Of a DNA stretch of 64,000 nucleotides, positions 10,476 through 20,835 are shown one piece after another. The position numbers and the translations under genes are program-made. Origin of the DNA: Phytophthora sp. 'mugwort' (taxonomy: Eukaryota > Oomycota > Peronosporomycetes > Peronosporales > Peronosporaceae); the NCBI GenBank assembly GCA_033558025.1, contig JAUCEF010000016.1:1922001-1986000 (forward strand), in the 5' to 3' direction. The notes beneath the pieces were generated by a model. The model made no database searches and had not been told where the DNA came from. It saw nothing but the letters and a program-made list of their open reading frames with translations. The number at the start of each line of letters is the position of its first letter. Positions within the stretch are counted from its first letter, which is position 1.

Positions 10476-12932
10476 ATGGGGAACCGCAAGAGCAAGCCTA
10501 AAGACCTGAATGACGACACACAGGAAGACTCTCACAAGGCAGCCCGCCCTACGGAAGAAATGACGAGCACGAACCCGTTTAAGCCCAATAACCGGAAGTG
10601 CACCGACGTCTTGTGCTTGCTCTTCTTTGTCATCTTCTGGATCGGAATGATCATCATAGCGGGCGTCGGGTACCAGCACGGCAAGCCTCAGCGTCTCATC
10701 TACGGCACCGACTGGATGGGGCGCACTTGCGGTGCTCAAGCCGACAAGACCGACACAGTACCGGCCTACGATTTGACTGGATACAAGTACATGATCTACC
10801 CACGTCTGTCGGAAGACTTCATGGAACTCACAGCTGCTGGTTACACTACGAAACAACTGGCCAGTCCATCAACACTGCGGAAATTGTTCGGCGTGTGTGT
10901 GTCGTCGTGTCCATTGCTCACAGACGCAGCGACCGGCAAAGATCTCTACATCCACGCGTACTTGGACTACACAATGCACGTGAGTCCCGTGAACGAAGAC
11001 GACGTCAGTGCTGGGGCCACAATCGAGTACGAGACGGCCGGTTCACCATGGCAACTCATGACCAATTCCAGTAACGTGCTGTACCGTTGTGTGGAGCTCA
11101 CCAAGATCGAAATCACCCAGACAGCTCGATGTATTGACGACTGTACGGACGAGGAGCTCGCGAGCTACCACGCCGGCGACGCCACGACGTTGACGTGCGG
11201 TACGGACGAAGGAATTAACCCGTTCACTAACTGTGGCGACAAAGTCTGCGCCGACGTCATCACCGCGTTACGACCAGGTTGTTCGAGCTTGGAGACGACA
11301 AAGCAAGAGCGACAGATCGGCTCGACGACTGAAGATCCCGTGACCAACATGCTGAGTCGCAAGTGGAACCTGGTCGCACGTTGGCTCGGCGATCTGCAGA
11401 AAGCTGCCGTCCCCATCTTGATTTGCGGTGGTCTGTTCGCTTTGATTCTCGGGTTCTTCTGGCTCGTTCTGCTGCGTTATTGTGCCGGTCTCTTCGTCTG
11501 GCTTGTGATTGTGTTTGTTGTGGCCATGCAAATCGTCATCACGGTCTTCTGTGCCTATGAAGGCAACTTAATCAACAGTACGAGCATGCAGAGCACGTTA
11601 AGTGGCATAGGGATGTCGTCGGAGGACGCACAAGCGCTCACAGCTGCGACCACAACGTACATTACGTCTGCCGGCATCACCGCGGCCGAGGACCAGGCCC
11701 GGTACTGGGCTATTGCGTGCTACGTCTTCACTGCACTCGACGTCCTGCTGCTTTTCCTCTTAATCTTCATGTGTGGCCGCATCCGTATCGCCATCGGAAT
11801 CATCCGTGAAGCTTCCAAGGCGCTACAGTCCATGCCCATGCTCACACTCTACCCGATCGTGCCGACCTTCTTCGCCGTCGGTCTTGTGGCATATTGGCTC
11901 GTAGCAGCCGCATTCATCGCTACTTCGGGCAAGATTTCACTCAGCGACGTCGCCAGCACGGCTTCTAGTGCCACAGGTGCCAATTTCCAGGGCGTTGTGC
12001 CCGTCACGATCAAGGAGGACGACACGATGCACTACTTGATGCTCTATCACCTCTTCGGACTGCTCTGGACAAGTCAATTCATCCAGGCGGCAGCGTACGC
12101 CACGATCGCCGGCGCCTTCTGTGAATATTACTGGACACTGGACAAGCGTCAAGTGCCGGCACGGCCCGTGCTTCGCTCCATGTGGCGTACCATCCGTTAC
12201 CACTTCGGGTCTGTAGCGTTCGGCAGTCTCATCATCGCCATCGTTCAGTTCGTACGCATTGCTCTGGAATATATCGACCAGAAGATGCGTGCAGCTAAGC
12301 AAGGGAATGCAGTTGTCAAGGTAGCAATGCTGTGCCTCAAATGCTTCCTCTGGTGCTTCGAAAAGTGCCTCAAATTCCTCAACAAGAACGCTTTCATCGT
12401 GATGGCTATGAAAGGACGCAGCTTCTGTCCGTCCATGAAGGATTCGTTCTCCTTGTTGCTGGCCAACGCCGCTCGTGTCGCCACTGTCAGTATCATCGCG
12501 CGGTTCTTGATGATTCTGGGCAAACTCTTCATCACTAGCTTCTGTATGCTCTTCATGTTCGTCTTCATCCGGTATCCACCGACACAGCTCACGAGCTTCT
12601 TCATGGGCGATCTTGCCACTGTCAGTAGCCCCATCTTCCCCATGCTACTCACGGGTGTGCTCAGTTACGCCACAGCTTCCTTCTTTCTGGACGTTTACGG
12701 CACAGGTATCGACACGATCCTGCTCTGCTTCTGTGAAGACTGCAACGTCAACAAGACCTCTCAGCAATACTACATGAGTGACGAGCTCGTAGCTTTCATC
12801 GAAGGACCAGCCAAGCACAACGCCTTCACGGTCTATCAGACTCGCACAGTCTCCTCCACCAGCGACAGCGCAGCAGCTACTGCTCCACCTATCTTCCAAG
12901 CACACGCCGGTCCACAGCACAAGACCAGCTAA
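10476..12932 (+). CDS. Choline transporter-like protein (CTL/SLC44 family)
   Basis: The single-exon gene encodes 818 residues, within the usual CTL range of about 650-750 or slightly longer. After a polar N-terminus (40 residues) comes the first membrane helix (CTDVLCLLFFVIFWIGMIII) and then YGTDWMGRTCG, the CTL signature just after helix 1. A large Cys-containing extracellular loop follows (about residues 70-300). Then come two clusters of hydrophobic helices, including LILGFFWLVLLRYCAGLFVW and the C-terminal LITSFCMLFMFVFI region. The C-terminal part contains a FCEDCNVNK segment typical of the family. CTL proteins move choline or ethanolamine at plasma or mitochondrial membranes; the substrate here is inferred from the family. 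It is convergent with the ASCC3 gene, with about 100 bp between stops. Confidence 0.85.
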   Translation: MGNRKSKPKDLNDDTQEDSHKAARPTEEMTSTNPFKPNNRKCTDVLCLLFFVIFWIGMIIIAGVGYQHGKPQRLIYGTDWMGRTCGAQADKTDTVPAYDLTGYKYMIYPRLSEDFMELTAAGYTTKQLASPSTLRKLFGVCVSSCPLLTDAATGKDLYIHAYLDYTMHVSPVNEDDVSAGATIEYETAGSPWQLMTNSSNVLYRCVELTKIEITQTARCIDDCTDEELASYHAGDATTLTCGTDEGINPFTNCGDKVCADVITALRPGCSSLETTKQERQIGSTTEDPVTNMLSRKWNLVARWLGDLQKAAVPILICGGLFALILGFFWLVLLRYCAGLFVWLVIVFVVAMQIVITVFCAYEGNLINSTSMQSTLSGIGMSSEDAQALTAATTTYITSAGITAAEDQARYWAIACYVFTALDVLLLFLLIFMCGRIRIAIGIIREASKALQSMPMLTLYPIVPTFFAVGLVAYWLVAAAFIATSGKISLSDVASTASSATGANFQGVVPVTIKEDDTMHYLMLYHLFGLLWTSQFIQAAAYATIAGAFCEYYWTLDKRQVPARPVLRSMWRTIRYHFGSVAFGSLIIAIVQFVRIALEYIDQKMRAAKQGNAVVKVAMLCLKCFLWCFEKCLKFLNKNAFIVMAMKGRSFCPSMKDSFSLLLANAARVATVSIIARFLMILGKLFITSFCMLFMFVFIRYPPTQLTSFFMGDLATVSSPIFPMLLTGVLSYATASFFLDVYGTGIDTILLCFCEDCNVNKTSQQYYMSDELVAFIEGPAKHNAFTVYQTRTVSSTSDSAAATAPPIFQAHAGPQHKTS

Positions 12933-13033
12933 CCTCCACCTGCTAGTCACAAGAGAAAGACAAACCAAAGCACAGATTCTACTTGCATTTACCTTCTTTA
13001 ATGACGCTGGTCTCTGGTCTTTGTGTGCTTCTT

Positions 13034-16000
13034 TCAGGTCTTAAAGACGTGTGAGCTGTCGATCCCGGCAATGGCATCTGAGAGCACGTGGACGGCGTAG
13101 ATGGCACTTGTCGTTGGTAACGAGAGCGACACGTGGACCTGGTGCTTCCACGCCACGTGCTTGACGTGCACAAGTTCATCTCCTGTACCTTCCGTCCTGA
13201 TCAAGAGCACGTAGAAGCCATACGGCTTGGGTTTCTGCAGTCTCGACGTGAACGCCACCTTCTGTCCGCCTTGGTCGTTCAACGCTTTGAGCTCCACGTC
13301 CACAACCTGTTGCTGGTGTTTCTGCTTCACTTGGATATCCACGCGAAGACGTGGAACTGCTACTGCTACACGAACCAACTCATTGATCTTGTGCTTCGTC
13401 AAGCCATTAGGACGACCGCGTTGCTGCGTCTGGAGACTCTGCAGTCGTTCAATGATCTGCGCTTTCTGAGTCTTCACCGCCAGCGCAGCTTGTAGCTCAG
13501 CAATGTCCGAGATTTTCAACTGTTCGCGTAGAAGCTTCACGACCGCCGGCGATGCGTGTGGTAGCTGAGCCAACACGTCGTTGCTGTCAGAGCTCGCTTC
13601 AAGCGGCCAACGTCCTTGAACAACAGCCTGTGACAGACGAATGCCAGCAAAGACGAGATCCGTGAGCTTCAGGTACGCACAGAGGTCAATCACGGCACTC
13701 AACAGCCGCGGCAACTGATCGAGTAGTGTGCGTAAGTCGTTCACAAAGTCACTCGACGGCAGATGCATGCCCATCAAGTGCATTTGTAGCACAAGCAGCG
13801 CCTTCACTTCGCTGCCGTGAGTCTCCAGCAACGCCTTCTGACGCTTAGATGAACTCGCGAACAAATGCTCGAGCGGCGAGTACTTGACTTTCCCACATAG
13901 ATCCACGACCAGATTGCTCAGCACTTCATTGTGACGCAACGGCAAGTCGCCCAGCTCGACGCTCGACTCACAAATCACACAAAGCAGCAGCAACGTGTTC
14001 GGTCGTACAGATTTCGCTCCCTTCACGGCCAAAAGAGCTGTCAACATGTTGGACACTGTGCGTACATCCACATAGAGTGATGCAGCAAGTTCACCAGTAA
14101 AAGTTGGCTCGAAACACGGCACCGCACCACGTTGCGACGTGGTGATACACTGGCTGGCTTCAAGCTGCTCCATTGTTGTCGCAATGAGCTGTTGGAAGAA
14201 CGTCTCGAGCTCGTCTTGCTTACTGCGTTTCTTGTGCTTGCCAGGCTTTGATTCCACTGTCTCCTTTTCGTTGCCAACGCCATAGAAGCTCGGATTCTTC
14301 AGTACACGCTGGAACAACAGACTCCAGCTCAGATAATCCATCACGTCCTTGGTCGAATGGATTAATCCTGCTGCGATCTCAGCGTTAAGATGGTTCGCCA
14401 AGATGTGAGACACCGTGTTGCCACCAAGACACGACTCGACAGCCAGAGGCTCGTACAGGAACCGCTGCGTCATGTTCTTCTTGCTTTCTTCCACTAACAC
14501 ACACGCAATGCCCTTGTCATCCAGCAGTGGACGTCCAGCTCGACCGACCATCTGCAACAAATCGCTCAACGGATACGTACGATAGCATCCATTCTGGAAC
14601 AATTCCGTGCCTTTAATCACCACAAGATGTGCTGGGAGATTCACTCCCCACGCCAAAGTAGACGTCGAGATGACCACTTGAATGAGACCATCTCGATACA
14701 GTTTTTCAACCACTTGTCGGTCTCTTCGTGACAGTCCTGCATGATGCAAACCAATCCCAAACGACAGCGTGTGTTTCAACGTCTCGTCCTGAAGCTGATT
14801 GGACTGGCAAATGGCGTCCATGACCGCTTCTTCCATCTTTAAAAACCGTTTACTCCCGTCGCCACCTTCATCCGACGCAACGCACAACTGGATCAAGTCG
14901 AGTGCTGTCAATTTCGTCTGAGCCTTGGAGGATACAAAGATGAGTACTGGTTTGTCTGGAGAATGAGCTTTGATAGCCAGAAACGTCGGTTTGTTCATAG
15001 CAGCCATACGTGCTACATAGTGACGTTCCGGGAAGCCTTGAATGTGCACATCCATCGGCACAGGACGCACCGACGCACGGAAATTATACACGTGACCGTT
15101 CTCGACGTGGCTCGACGTGATGCCGCCCAGCCATTGCCCCACGTCGTCTGCGTTTGCTAGCGTTGTCGAGAGACCAACCACACGAATGGGACCTCCTGGG
15201 CGTTGGAACCGTCTGAGACGGCTGATCAGAACTTCCAGCACGGCGCCGCGCGGCGCGTCGCCTACCAAATGAACTTCATCCACGACCACAAGCGCCACTT
15301 GAGTCATCAACGCACGTCCAACCGTGCTGCTTCTCGTCAGTAAATCCCATTTCTCTGGCGTGGTGACCACAATGTCAGCTTTTTTCAAGAGAAAATCGAC
15401 ATTAACGAGCGTATCACCCGTCACCTCGACCACTTTCTTGCGTAAATGGGGATTGTTCTCGAACTGAGCTTTCCACTCCACCACTTTCTCTCGAGCAAGA
15501 GCTTTCATCGGTGCAATGTACACAATCAACGACGGGAAAGTCCGACGTGTAGCTGACGCGTTCTCACCGTCGATTTGTTCATTCTTCTGCTGTTTCCATA
15601 CGCGCAGCATCGCCAGCTCCGCACACACAGTTTTCCCACTGCCGGTCGGTGCACAGAGCAGAATATTGCCAGATTGGTGATAAAGCTGATGAAATACTTG
15701 AGTCTGGATCGGATTAAAGTACTGAAACTTGTCCACGTACAGCGTCTGGTACACAGGATCATCAAGAGACTGAACCGGTAGCGGGTGAAGACGAAGCAGC
15801 TTCGTATACATAGCGTCCTTCTGTTTCTTTGCCTCTTCGACGGTGCTTTCGCTCGGTGTATAGCTCACTTCATAGAACGACTCGAGTCCAACAAAACGAT
15901 CTGACAGGATACGGATCACATAGTTTGCTGTCGTTTGAGTCGATGAGACAAACACTGGGAGATAACATTCCATCTCGAGCGTTTGTGTGCCGGCTTTCCA

Positions 16001-19000
16001 CCCCATAAAGCGACTCTGATGCAGTACAAAGTACTCGGAATGGTAGATATACCCTGTACTCGCATCTTCGACCCAGAGCCATGAAGACAGTGTTTTGCCT
16101 TGGAAAACGCCTTCCTTCCAGTCGGAAAACAACGGATACAGCTCGAACGTGAGCTTGAGCATAGTGCCACCGAATGGCTGTGTCTGTACCTTGTCAATGT
16201 CAATGAACGGCACGCTTTGGACCCATTTCTTGACCTTCGCGGTCAGATTAAAACCATCCGGGTCAACAATCGCGTCGTACAGCGTCATATTCTGACGTCG
16301 ATCAACTTCTGCAATGACATCCAGCGGCACATTCGGGAGCTGTAGCATCGCATTCTGGTCAAACCACATCTTCTGGTCGATACATTTGGCAAGTTGTAGG
16401 AATTTCTCGGCTTTGCGTGCACTGTTTTTCTTCAAACACATTTCAAACAATGCACGACATACCCGAGAACCATTCTGAGCGACGTAATTCGTGTCAGAAA
16501 TCAGTGTAAACGACGAGACGCGAGCCCGGCCAATGAGACTCTGCAGTAGAATGTTCGTCTTGCCAGTGTACGTGTCCATGCCGCCTCCCAAGAGCTCCAC
16601 GCGGCAGAATCGGTGCTTCAGTTTCTCGAGCTCAGGCATCTCGTCCTCTCGTGACTTTAACTGTTCAAACTCGTTGCTACTACAAAGAACCAAGAGCACT
16701 TTGTCCCATTCCAAGTCGTCTTCGTTGTCTGCCTTTTGACCGCCTGTTTTGCTGTCCAGAAGGTCGTTAAACGTCTCAATCGACGTGTGTTGGATGTAAA
16801 AATGACTGGCTACTCTTCCCATAGACGTCACGGCAAACGCCAGCTTGCCTTCTTGATCCGAGTCCAATTGGAGCTTCTCCCGCAGGATTTTAATCATTCG
16901 ACATGCTGCTAATTTCTCCGCCGCAGCCATGAGAAGCTCTCGACGTCGTGTGATCAGCATCGGGTCTTCATTCACATCGTCGAGCTTCATCCCGTACGCG
17001 AGTGGATTCTTCCGCATACGTACATAGAGATACGTGTAACTGAGCCATGTACAGGCCTCTTCCAGATTACTCACAGTACCAGATACAATCTCAGCATTTA
17101 AATGATCAGGCAACGCCTTGATCAACGCGGATTCCATGGGGATCCCACTTGTCAATAAGCGTAGATAATGCGGTAATTGGTCTTGTGTAGTCACCAGCAC
17201 AGCGTCACCGCTTGTATCATACTGTGGACGTCCAGCACGTCCAAAGATTTGCATCACATCCAACATACTCAACTGTGTCATGCCACCTTTGTCTGCATTG
17301 TACACTTGAGTACCTTTAATAAGCACAGAATGTGCAGGTAAATTGACACCCCATGCTAGCGTCGCTGTACAGCAAAGCACACGGATGTAGCCAAGTTCAA
17401 ACAGTTGTTCGGTTAGATTCCGGTCACTACGGAGCATGCCAGCATGGTGAATCCCCAAGCCGTAGCCCAGTAGCTCCTTGAGTTCTTTATTGCGACTCTT
17501 TTGGACACGTTCTTGTAGGTGGATTGGCATCTGTAGCTCCAAAGGAGGCAAGAATGCCTCCAGCGTACCAGGTTCTTCCTCGTTCCCACGTGCCAACTCG
17601 ACAATACTGCGCATTGTGGCTGCTGTTTCCTTTCGTGAGTGTACAAAGACCATCACTTGTTCATTGTGCTGCACTTGCTTGAGACAGTGCGTTAGCGTGA
17701 GTTTGTTCATCATCAATTGGATCTGCCGTTGTCGACTCATACTAGCGCCTGGCGTCTTCTTTTCCTTCACCAGATCCTCCTCACTTGCAGTCACTGTTGA
17801 GAGCGCCGTCGCACTCAATCCAAGAGCTTCTTTCAAGCTGGCAGTCGTACTGACACCAATGAACGTTTGATCCAAAGGAACAGGTCGATAAGTCGCGTCA
17901 AAGAAGAATAAACCACCTTTGCCGCCGTTTGTCGCTGCGTTTTGCATACGCGCGTCGCCACCGGGGACGTACACGCGCAAAAAGGACGCGACGTCGACGT
18001 AATTGGGCAGCGTCGCTGATAACCCCACAATACGAATCATACTCTGCGTACTCTCAACGCGTCGCAATGTACGCGCCACAATCGTCTCAATGACGGGACC
18101 ACGCTCGTCCGCTAACAAGTGCACTTCATCGATAATCAGGAGCTTCACTTGGCTTAAGAGAGCCTGCTGCGTACCCGATTTGCGCGTAATAACGTCCCAT
18201 TTCTCGGGTGTTGTGACAATCACGTGAGTCTCTTCAATCTCCTTCTTCGTCAATTGCATGTCGCCCGTCAGTTCACGCACTTTCAGCTTCAGTGCACGCA
18301 GTCGTTGACCAAATTTGGTCACAATTTCTTGTGCCAATGCCTTCATAGGCGCGACGTAGATAATCTTCATGTTGGCTACACTTTGACTCATGGACTGATT
18401 CTGTTGACGAGATAGTTGTGTCTTGACCTCTTGCAGGACAGCGAGCATGGCCACGTTCGTTTTACCGGCGCCCGTGGGGGCACAGACCAGTAGATTCTGG
18501 TTGGAATTGTACGCTGCATCAAAGAGTTTCGACTGCAATCGGTTGAGCTGAGTGATCCCTTGGAACGCAGTCTGAGCGAACTCTTCCAGACTCGAGATTG
18601 ACACAAGCTTCTCTTCTTTACTCAGCGCTTTCTTCGCATGAGCAGGAATAAACACGTGTTCGTAGCCTTTGTAGTGCGTTCTCCTGGTACTCGACGGTAG
18701 TGTCAGCGCTCCGGCCGACATCAACTGACCAGCTGCAGCCGTCGAATCGTATCCTCCCTGCAAAGCCCCAAACTCGCGCTGTACGAGCGATGACGACTGT
18801 AATCTGCGTTCTTCCTCGGCCAGCTCCCTTTGAAGTCGTAGCACTTCTGGATCGTATCCGGCAGCTTCCAGCCAATTGGATTCTTCTTGCTCCTCGCCTG
18901 CACTCTGTCGAGCCGCTCTCCTTTGCGCCTTCCGTTGCTGTCGTTGGAATTGCTGTTCTGCTTCTGTCTGGATACTAAACCCCGTCGATCTCGCTGCGCT

Positions 19001-19684
19001 TCCAGTCCCTGCAAACCTCGCAGTCATCTCCAGCATCTTCTGTGCATCCTGCAGCTTCTGCTTCGTCACTGTTGAGTCTCCAAGCTCCTTGTGATTCTGC
19101 ACTGCAAATGCAATGAGTTCCATGCCCTCGACACCCACGAGACCGAAGAGCTGAGCTTGGACAGTATCCGCATCGCCAGGACTGCCCTGTACGATCTGCA
19201 CGACCGACTCAGCCAGCTCCAACGTCGTTAGAAAACAGCTGTCACTGTTGTCCGCTGTGTGCTTGATACACGCCGCTAGCAGCAGCTCCACCACGTCCTT
19301 CTTGGGCTTAGGCTTGGGCTTTTGGTCCTCGTTCTTGCGTCGCTTGGAGGTCAACACGGCGCCCACAGTGCCTGCCGCAGCTTCACGCTCATTGGCTGCA
19401 TGCAGCGCGTCGTGGTCCACTTGTAATACCTTCAGCAAGTCGCGACGATGCGTGGGGAGCGAGACTTCCCACAGTTTGTCTGAGGACAGGAACGGGTCCC
19501 GGAACGCGCGGCTTTGACCGGCTGTAACTTTGCACACAGAGCGCGGTGAGAGCCGCGGAGACTCGGCATCTGTTGCTTTTTGATCAGTAAGGATCGCTGT
19601 CGACGAGGGAGCTGGGAACTCGGCGCGTAGGACCGACAGGAACGACGTCATGGGCTGCGGACGGAGGTGCTCGGGGTGTTCCAA
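13034..19684 (-). CDS. ASCC3-type Ski2-like double-cassette helicase
   Basis: This 2216-residue, intronless protein has two full helicase cassettes, each followed by a Sec63 unit. Cassette 1 has Walker A APTGAGKT (about residue 405), IIDEVHLL, LSATLPNY, TATLAWGVNLPAH and MQIFGRAGRPQYD. Cassette 2 has APTGSGKT (about residue 1348), VVDEVHLVG, GLSTTLAN, STSTLAWGVNLPAH and MVGRAGRP. The length and the phrases LDVMQIFGRAGRPQ and YTYLYVRMRKNPLAYG fit ASCC3 better than the spliceosomal Brr2. ASCC3 unwinds alkylated DNA and dissociates collided ribosomes within the ASC-1 complex. Cassette 2 keeps its ATPase motifs. A second Met 11 residues in (MTSFLSVL) is an alternative start. Confidence 0.85.
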   Translation of the reverse strand: MEHPEHLRPQPMTSFLSVLRAEFPAPSSTAILTDQKATDAESPRLSPRSVCKVTAGQSRAFRDPFLSSDKLWEVSLPTHRRDLLKVLQVDHDALHAANEREAAAGTVGAVLTSKRRKNEDQKPKPKPKKDVVELLLAACIKHTADNSDSCFLTTLELAESVVQIVQGSPGDADTVQAQLFGLVGVEGMELIAFAVQNHKELGDSTVTKQKLQDAQKMLEMTARFAGTGSAARSTGFSIQTEAEQQFQRQQRKAQRRAARQSAGEEQEESNWLEAAGYDPEVLRLQRELAEEERRLQSSSLVQREFGALQGGYDSTAAAGQLMSAGALTLPSSTRRTHYKGYEHVFIPAHAKKALSKEEKLVSISSLEEFAQTAFQGITQLNRLQSKLFDAAYNSNQNLLVCAPTGAGKTNVAMLAVLQEVKTQLSRQQNQSMSQSVANMKIIYVAPMKALAQEIVTKFGQRLRALKLKVRELTGDMQLTKKEIEETHVIVTTPEKWDVITRKSGTQQALLSQVKLLIIDEVHLLADERGPVIETIVARTLRRVESTQSMIRIVGLSATLPNYVDVASFLRVYVPGGDARMQNAATNGGKGGLFFFDATYRPVPLDQTFIGVSTTASLKEALGLSATALSTVTASEEDLVKEKKTPGASMSRQRQIQLMMNKLTLTHCLKQVQHNEQVMVFVHSRKETAATMRSIVELARGNEEEPGTLEAFLPPLELQMPIHLQERVQKSRNKELKELLGYGLGIHHAGMLRSDRNLTEQLFELGYIRVLCCTATLAWGVNLPAHSVLIKGTQVYNADKGGMTQLSMLDVMQIFGRAGRPQYDTSGDAVLVTTQDQLPHYLRLLTSGIPMESALIKALPDHLNAEIVSGTVSNLEEACTWLSYTYLYVRMRKNPLAYGMKLDDVNEDPMLITRRRELLMAAAEKLAACRMIKILREKLQLDSDQEGKLAFAVTSMGRVASHFYIQHTSIETFNDLLDSKTGGQKADNEDDLEWDKVLLVLCSSNEFEQLKSREDEMPELEKLKHRFCRVELLGGGMDTYTGKTNILLQSLIGRARVSSFTLISDTNYVAQNGSRVCRALFEMCLKKNSARKAEKFLQLAKCIDQKMWFDQNAMLQLPNVPLDVIAEVDRRQNMTLYDAIVDPDGFNLTAKVKKWVQSVPFIDIDKVQTQPFGGTMLKLTFELYPLFSDWKEGVFQGKTLSSWLWVEDASTGYIYHSEYFVLHQSRFMGWKAGTQTLEMECYLPVFVSSTQTTANYVIRILSDRFVGLESFYEVSYTPSESTVEEAKKQKDAMYTKLLRLHPLPVQSLDDPVYQTLYVDKFQYFNPIQTQVFHQLYHQSGNILLCAPTGSGKTVCAELAMLRVWKQQKNEQIDGENASATRRTFPSLIVYIAPMKALAREKVVEWKAQFENNPHLRKKVVEVTGDTLVNVDFLLKKADIVVTTPEKWDLLTRSSTVGRALMTQVALVVVDEVHLVGDAPRGAVLEVLISRLRRFQRPGGPIRVVGLSTTLANADDVGQWLGGITSSHVENGHVYNFRASVRPVPMDVHIQGFPERHYVARMAAMNKPTFLAIKAHSPDKPVLIFVSSKAQTKLTALDLIQLCVASDEGGDGSKRFLKMEEAVMDAICQSNQLQDETLKHTLSFGIGLHHAGLSRRDRQVVEKLYRDGLIQVVISTSTLAWGVNLPAHLVVIKGTELFQNGCYRTYPLSDLLQMVGRAGRPLLDDKGIACVLVEESKKNMTQRFLYEPLAVESCLGGNTVSHILANHLNAEIAAGLIHSTKDVMDYLSWSLLFQRVLKNPSFYGVGNEKETVESKPGKHKKRSKQDELETFFQQLIATTMEQLEASQCITTSQRGAVPCFEPTFTGELAASLYVDVRTVSNMLTALLAVKGAKSVRPNTLLLLCVICESSVELGDLPLRHNEVLSNLVVDLCGKVKYSPLEHLFASSSKRQKALLETHGSEVKALLVLQMHLMGMHLPSSDFVNDLRTLLDQLPRLLSAVIDLCAYLKLTDLVFAGIRLSQAVVQGRWPLEASSDSNDVLAQLPHASPAVVKLLREQLKISDIAELQAALAVKTQKAQIIERLQSLQTQQRGRPNGLTKHKINELVRVAVAVPRLRVDIQVKQKHQQQVVDVELKALNDQGGQKVAFTSRLQKPKPYGFYVLLIRTEGTGDELVHVKHVAWKHQVHVSLSLPTTSAIYAVHVLSDAIAGIDSSHVFKT

Positions 19685-20835
19685 TGATGTTTTGTGACAT
19701 ACTACCGTACTGACCGGGTCGTTCAGGGGCTTGTATTTAGTAGATCAAGATAGTTATTTAACTTGGGATTTGTATGGATGATGACCGCAAGGAACACGCA
19801 CGGATTGTTCGACATATTCGTGAGTGTTGGTCCTCGAAAGGTAGCCATGTGCTGACCTTGTACTACAGGAGGAAGTCTACCTAGTGAACTAGTTGCACCT
19901 CAAGACCTCCCAAGACCTGTCGATACACGAAGGTGGGGTCGATCTTTGGTCACCAAATGATCCCGAGTGACGTATTTCTTACAGCTCGAGGACCAACTTT
20001 TGTATTTACTGATAGCGGCTAGAGCCTGAGCAGGCAGTGCCGCACTCGTGTGACGATCCCAGCGCTCGTCCCCATCCTAAAGGACGGACTGGAAAGCCCT
20101 TTCTGATCAACCTACAGGGAACGACCAGCGTGATCGCGGGCTTAGTGCGTGAATTCCAGTGATACAGACACAGTGCGAGCCTTCAACGATAGAGACTTGC
20201 CCAGTATTGCCCTCGCGTTGCCACTGACACGAACAGCCGCACCGAAGTGGTGATGTATGTAGTACATGTACTCCTGCCGTGTTGCTGACAAAAGCTGGAA
20301 AAATATTTTATTTTTGGTTGTACATGTACTCGAGCTACAGTATTAATACATGGACTTAAGTATATAAGAATTGCCGTCGTGGCCTTGTTGATCTCCAGAT
20401 GCCTTTCAGCAGCTGCAACTGCAGAGTTCCTGGTAAGAGTCTAAGACGATAGGATGAGCTACCGTAATGGCTAGAGATCTCTTCGCTCTGTGTCTTGCAA
20501 GGCATTCTATTGACGTATCTACGAGTTTTGTCTTGCTTCCCCTTTCATCGACGGCATGGTACAGTGAACACTACAGCCTATCGTTCTCACTCCATTGTTC
20601 GAGCAATTCCTCGTGGCACCATGAAAAACTCCCAGCTGGGGCACTGGAACCCGAATCAACCAGGTGGAAAGGCCACGCCAAGGAGCAAAGTTCAGCTCAA
20701 TAGGGAGTTCACGTAGACAGTCCGCGTGTAGTCAGACCCGGTCAGACCTTCGCTTCGGTCTCCGTTCCCCTCAGTGAAAGGCACGAACAGTTTGTTGCTG
20801 CTTTTGATCTTAATTGACAAGCATTTACTCCCTCC
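19685..20835. other. Intergenic region without a supported gene
   Basis: These 1.15 kb lie between the divergent ASCC3 and TKL receptor genes. Two overlapping plus-strand ORFs at 20467-20716 have no recognisable domain. GTACATGTACT-type palindromic motifs occur at about 20266 and 20322. An AT-rich stretch lies at 20300-20365. Nothing else is clear. Confidence 0.5.

Noticed and set aside
20467..20716. Two overlapping 73-78 residue plus-strand ORFs
   Set aside because: No domain, no promoter match, and no clear codon pattern; treated as intergenic.
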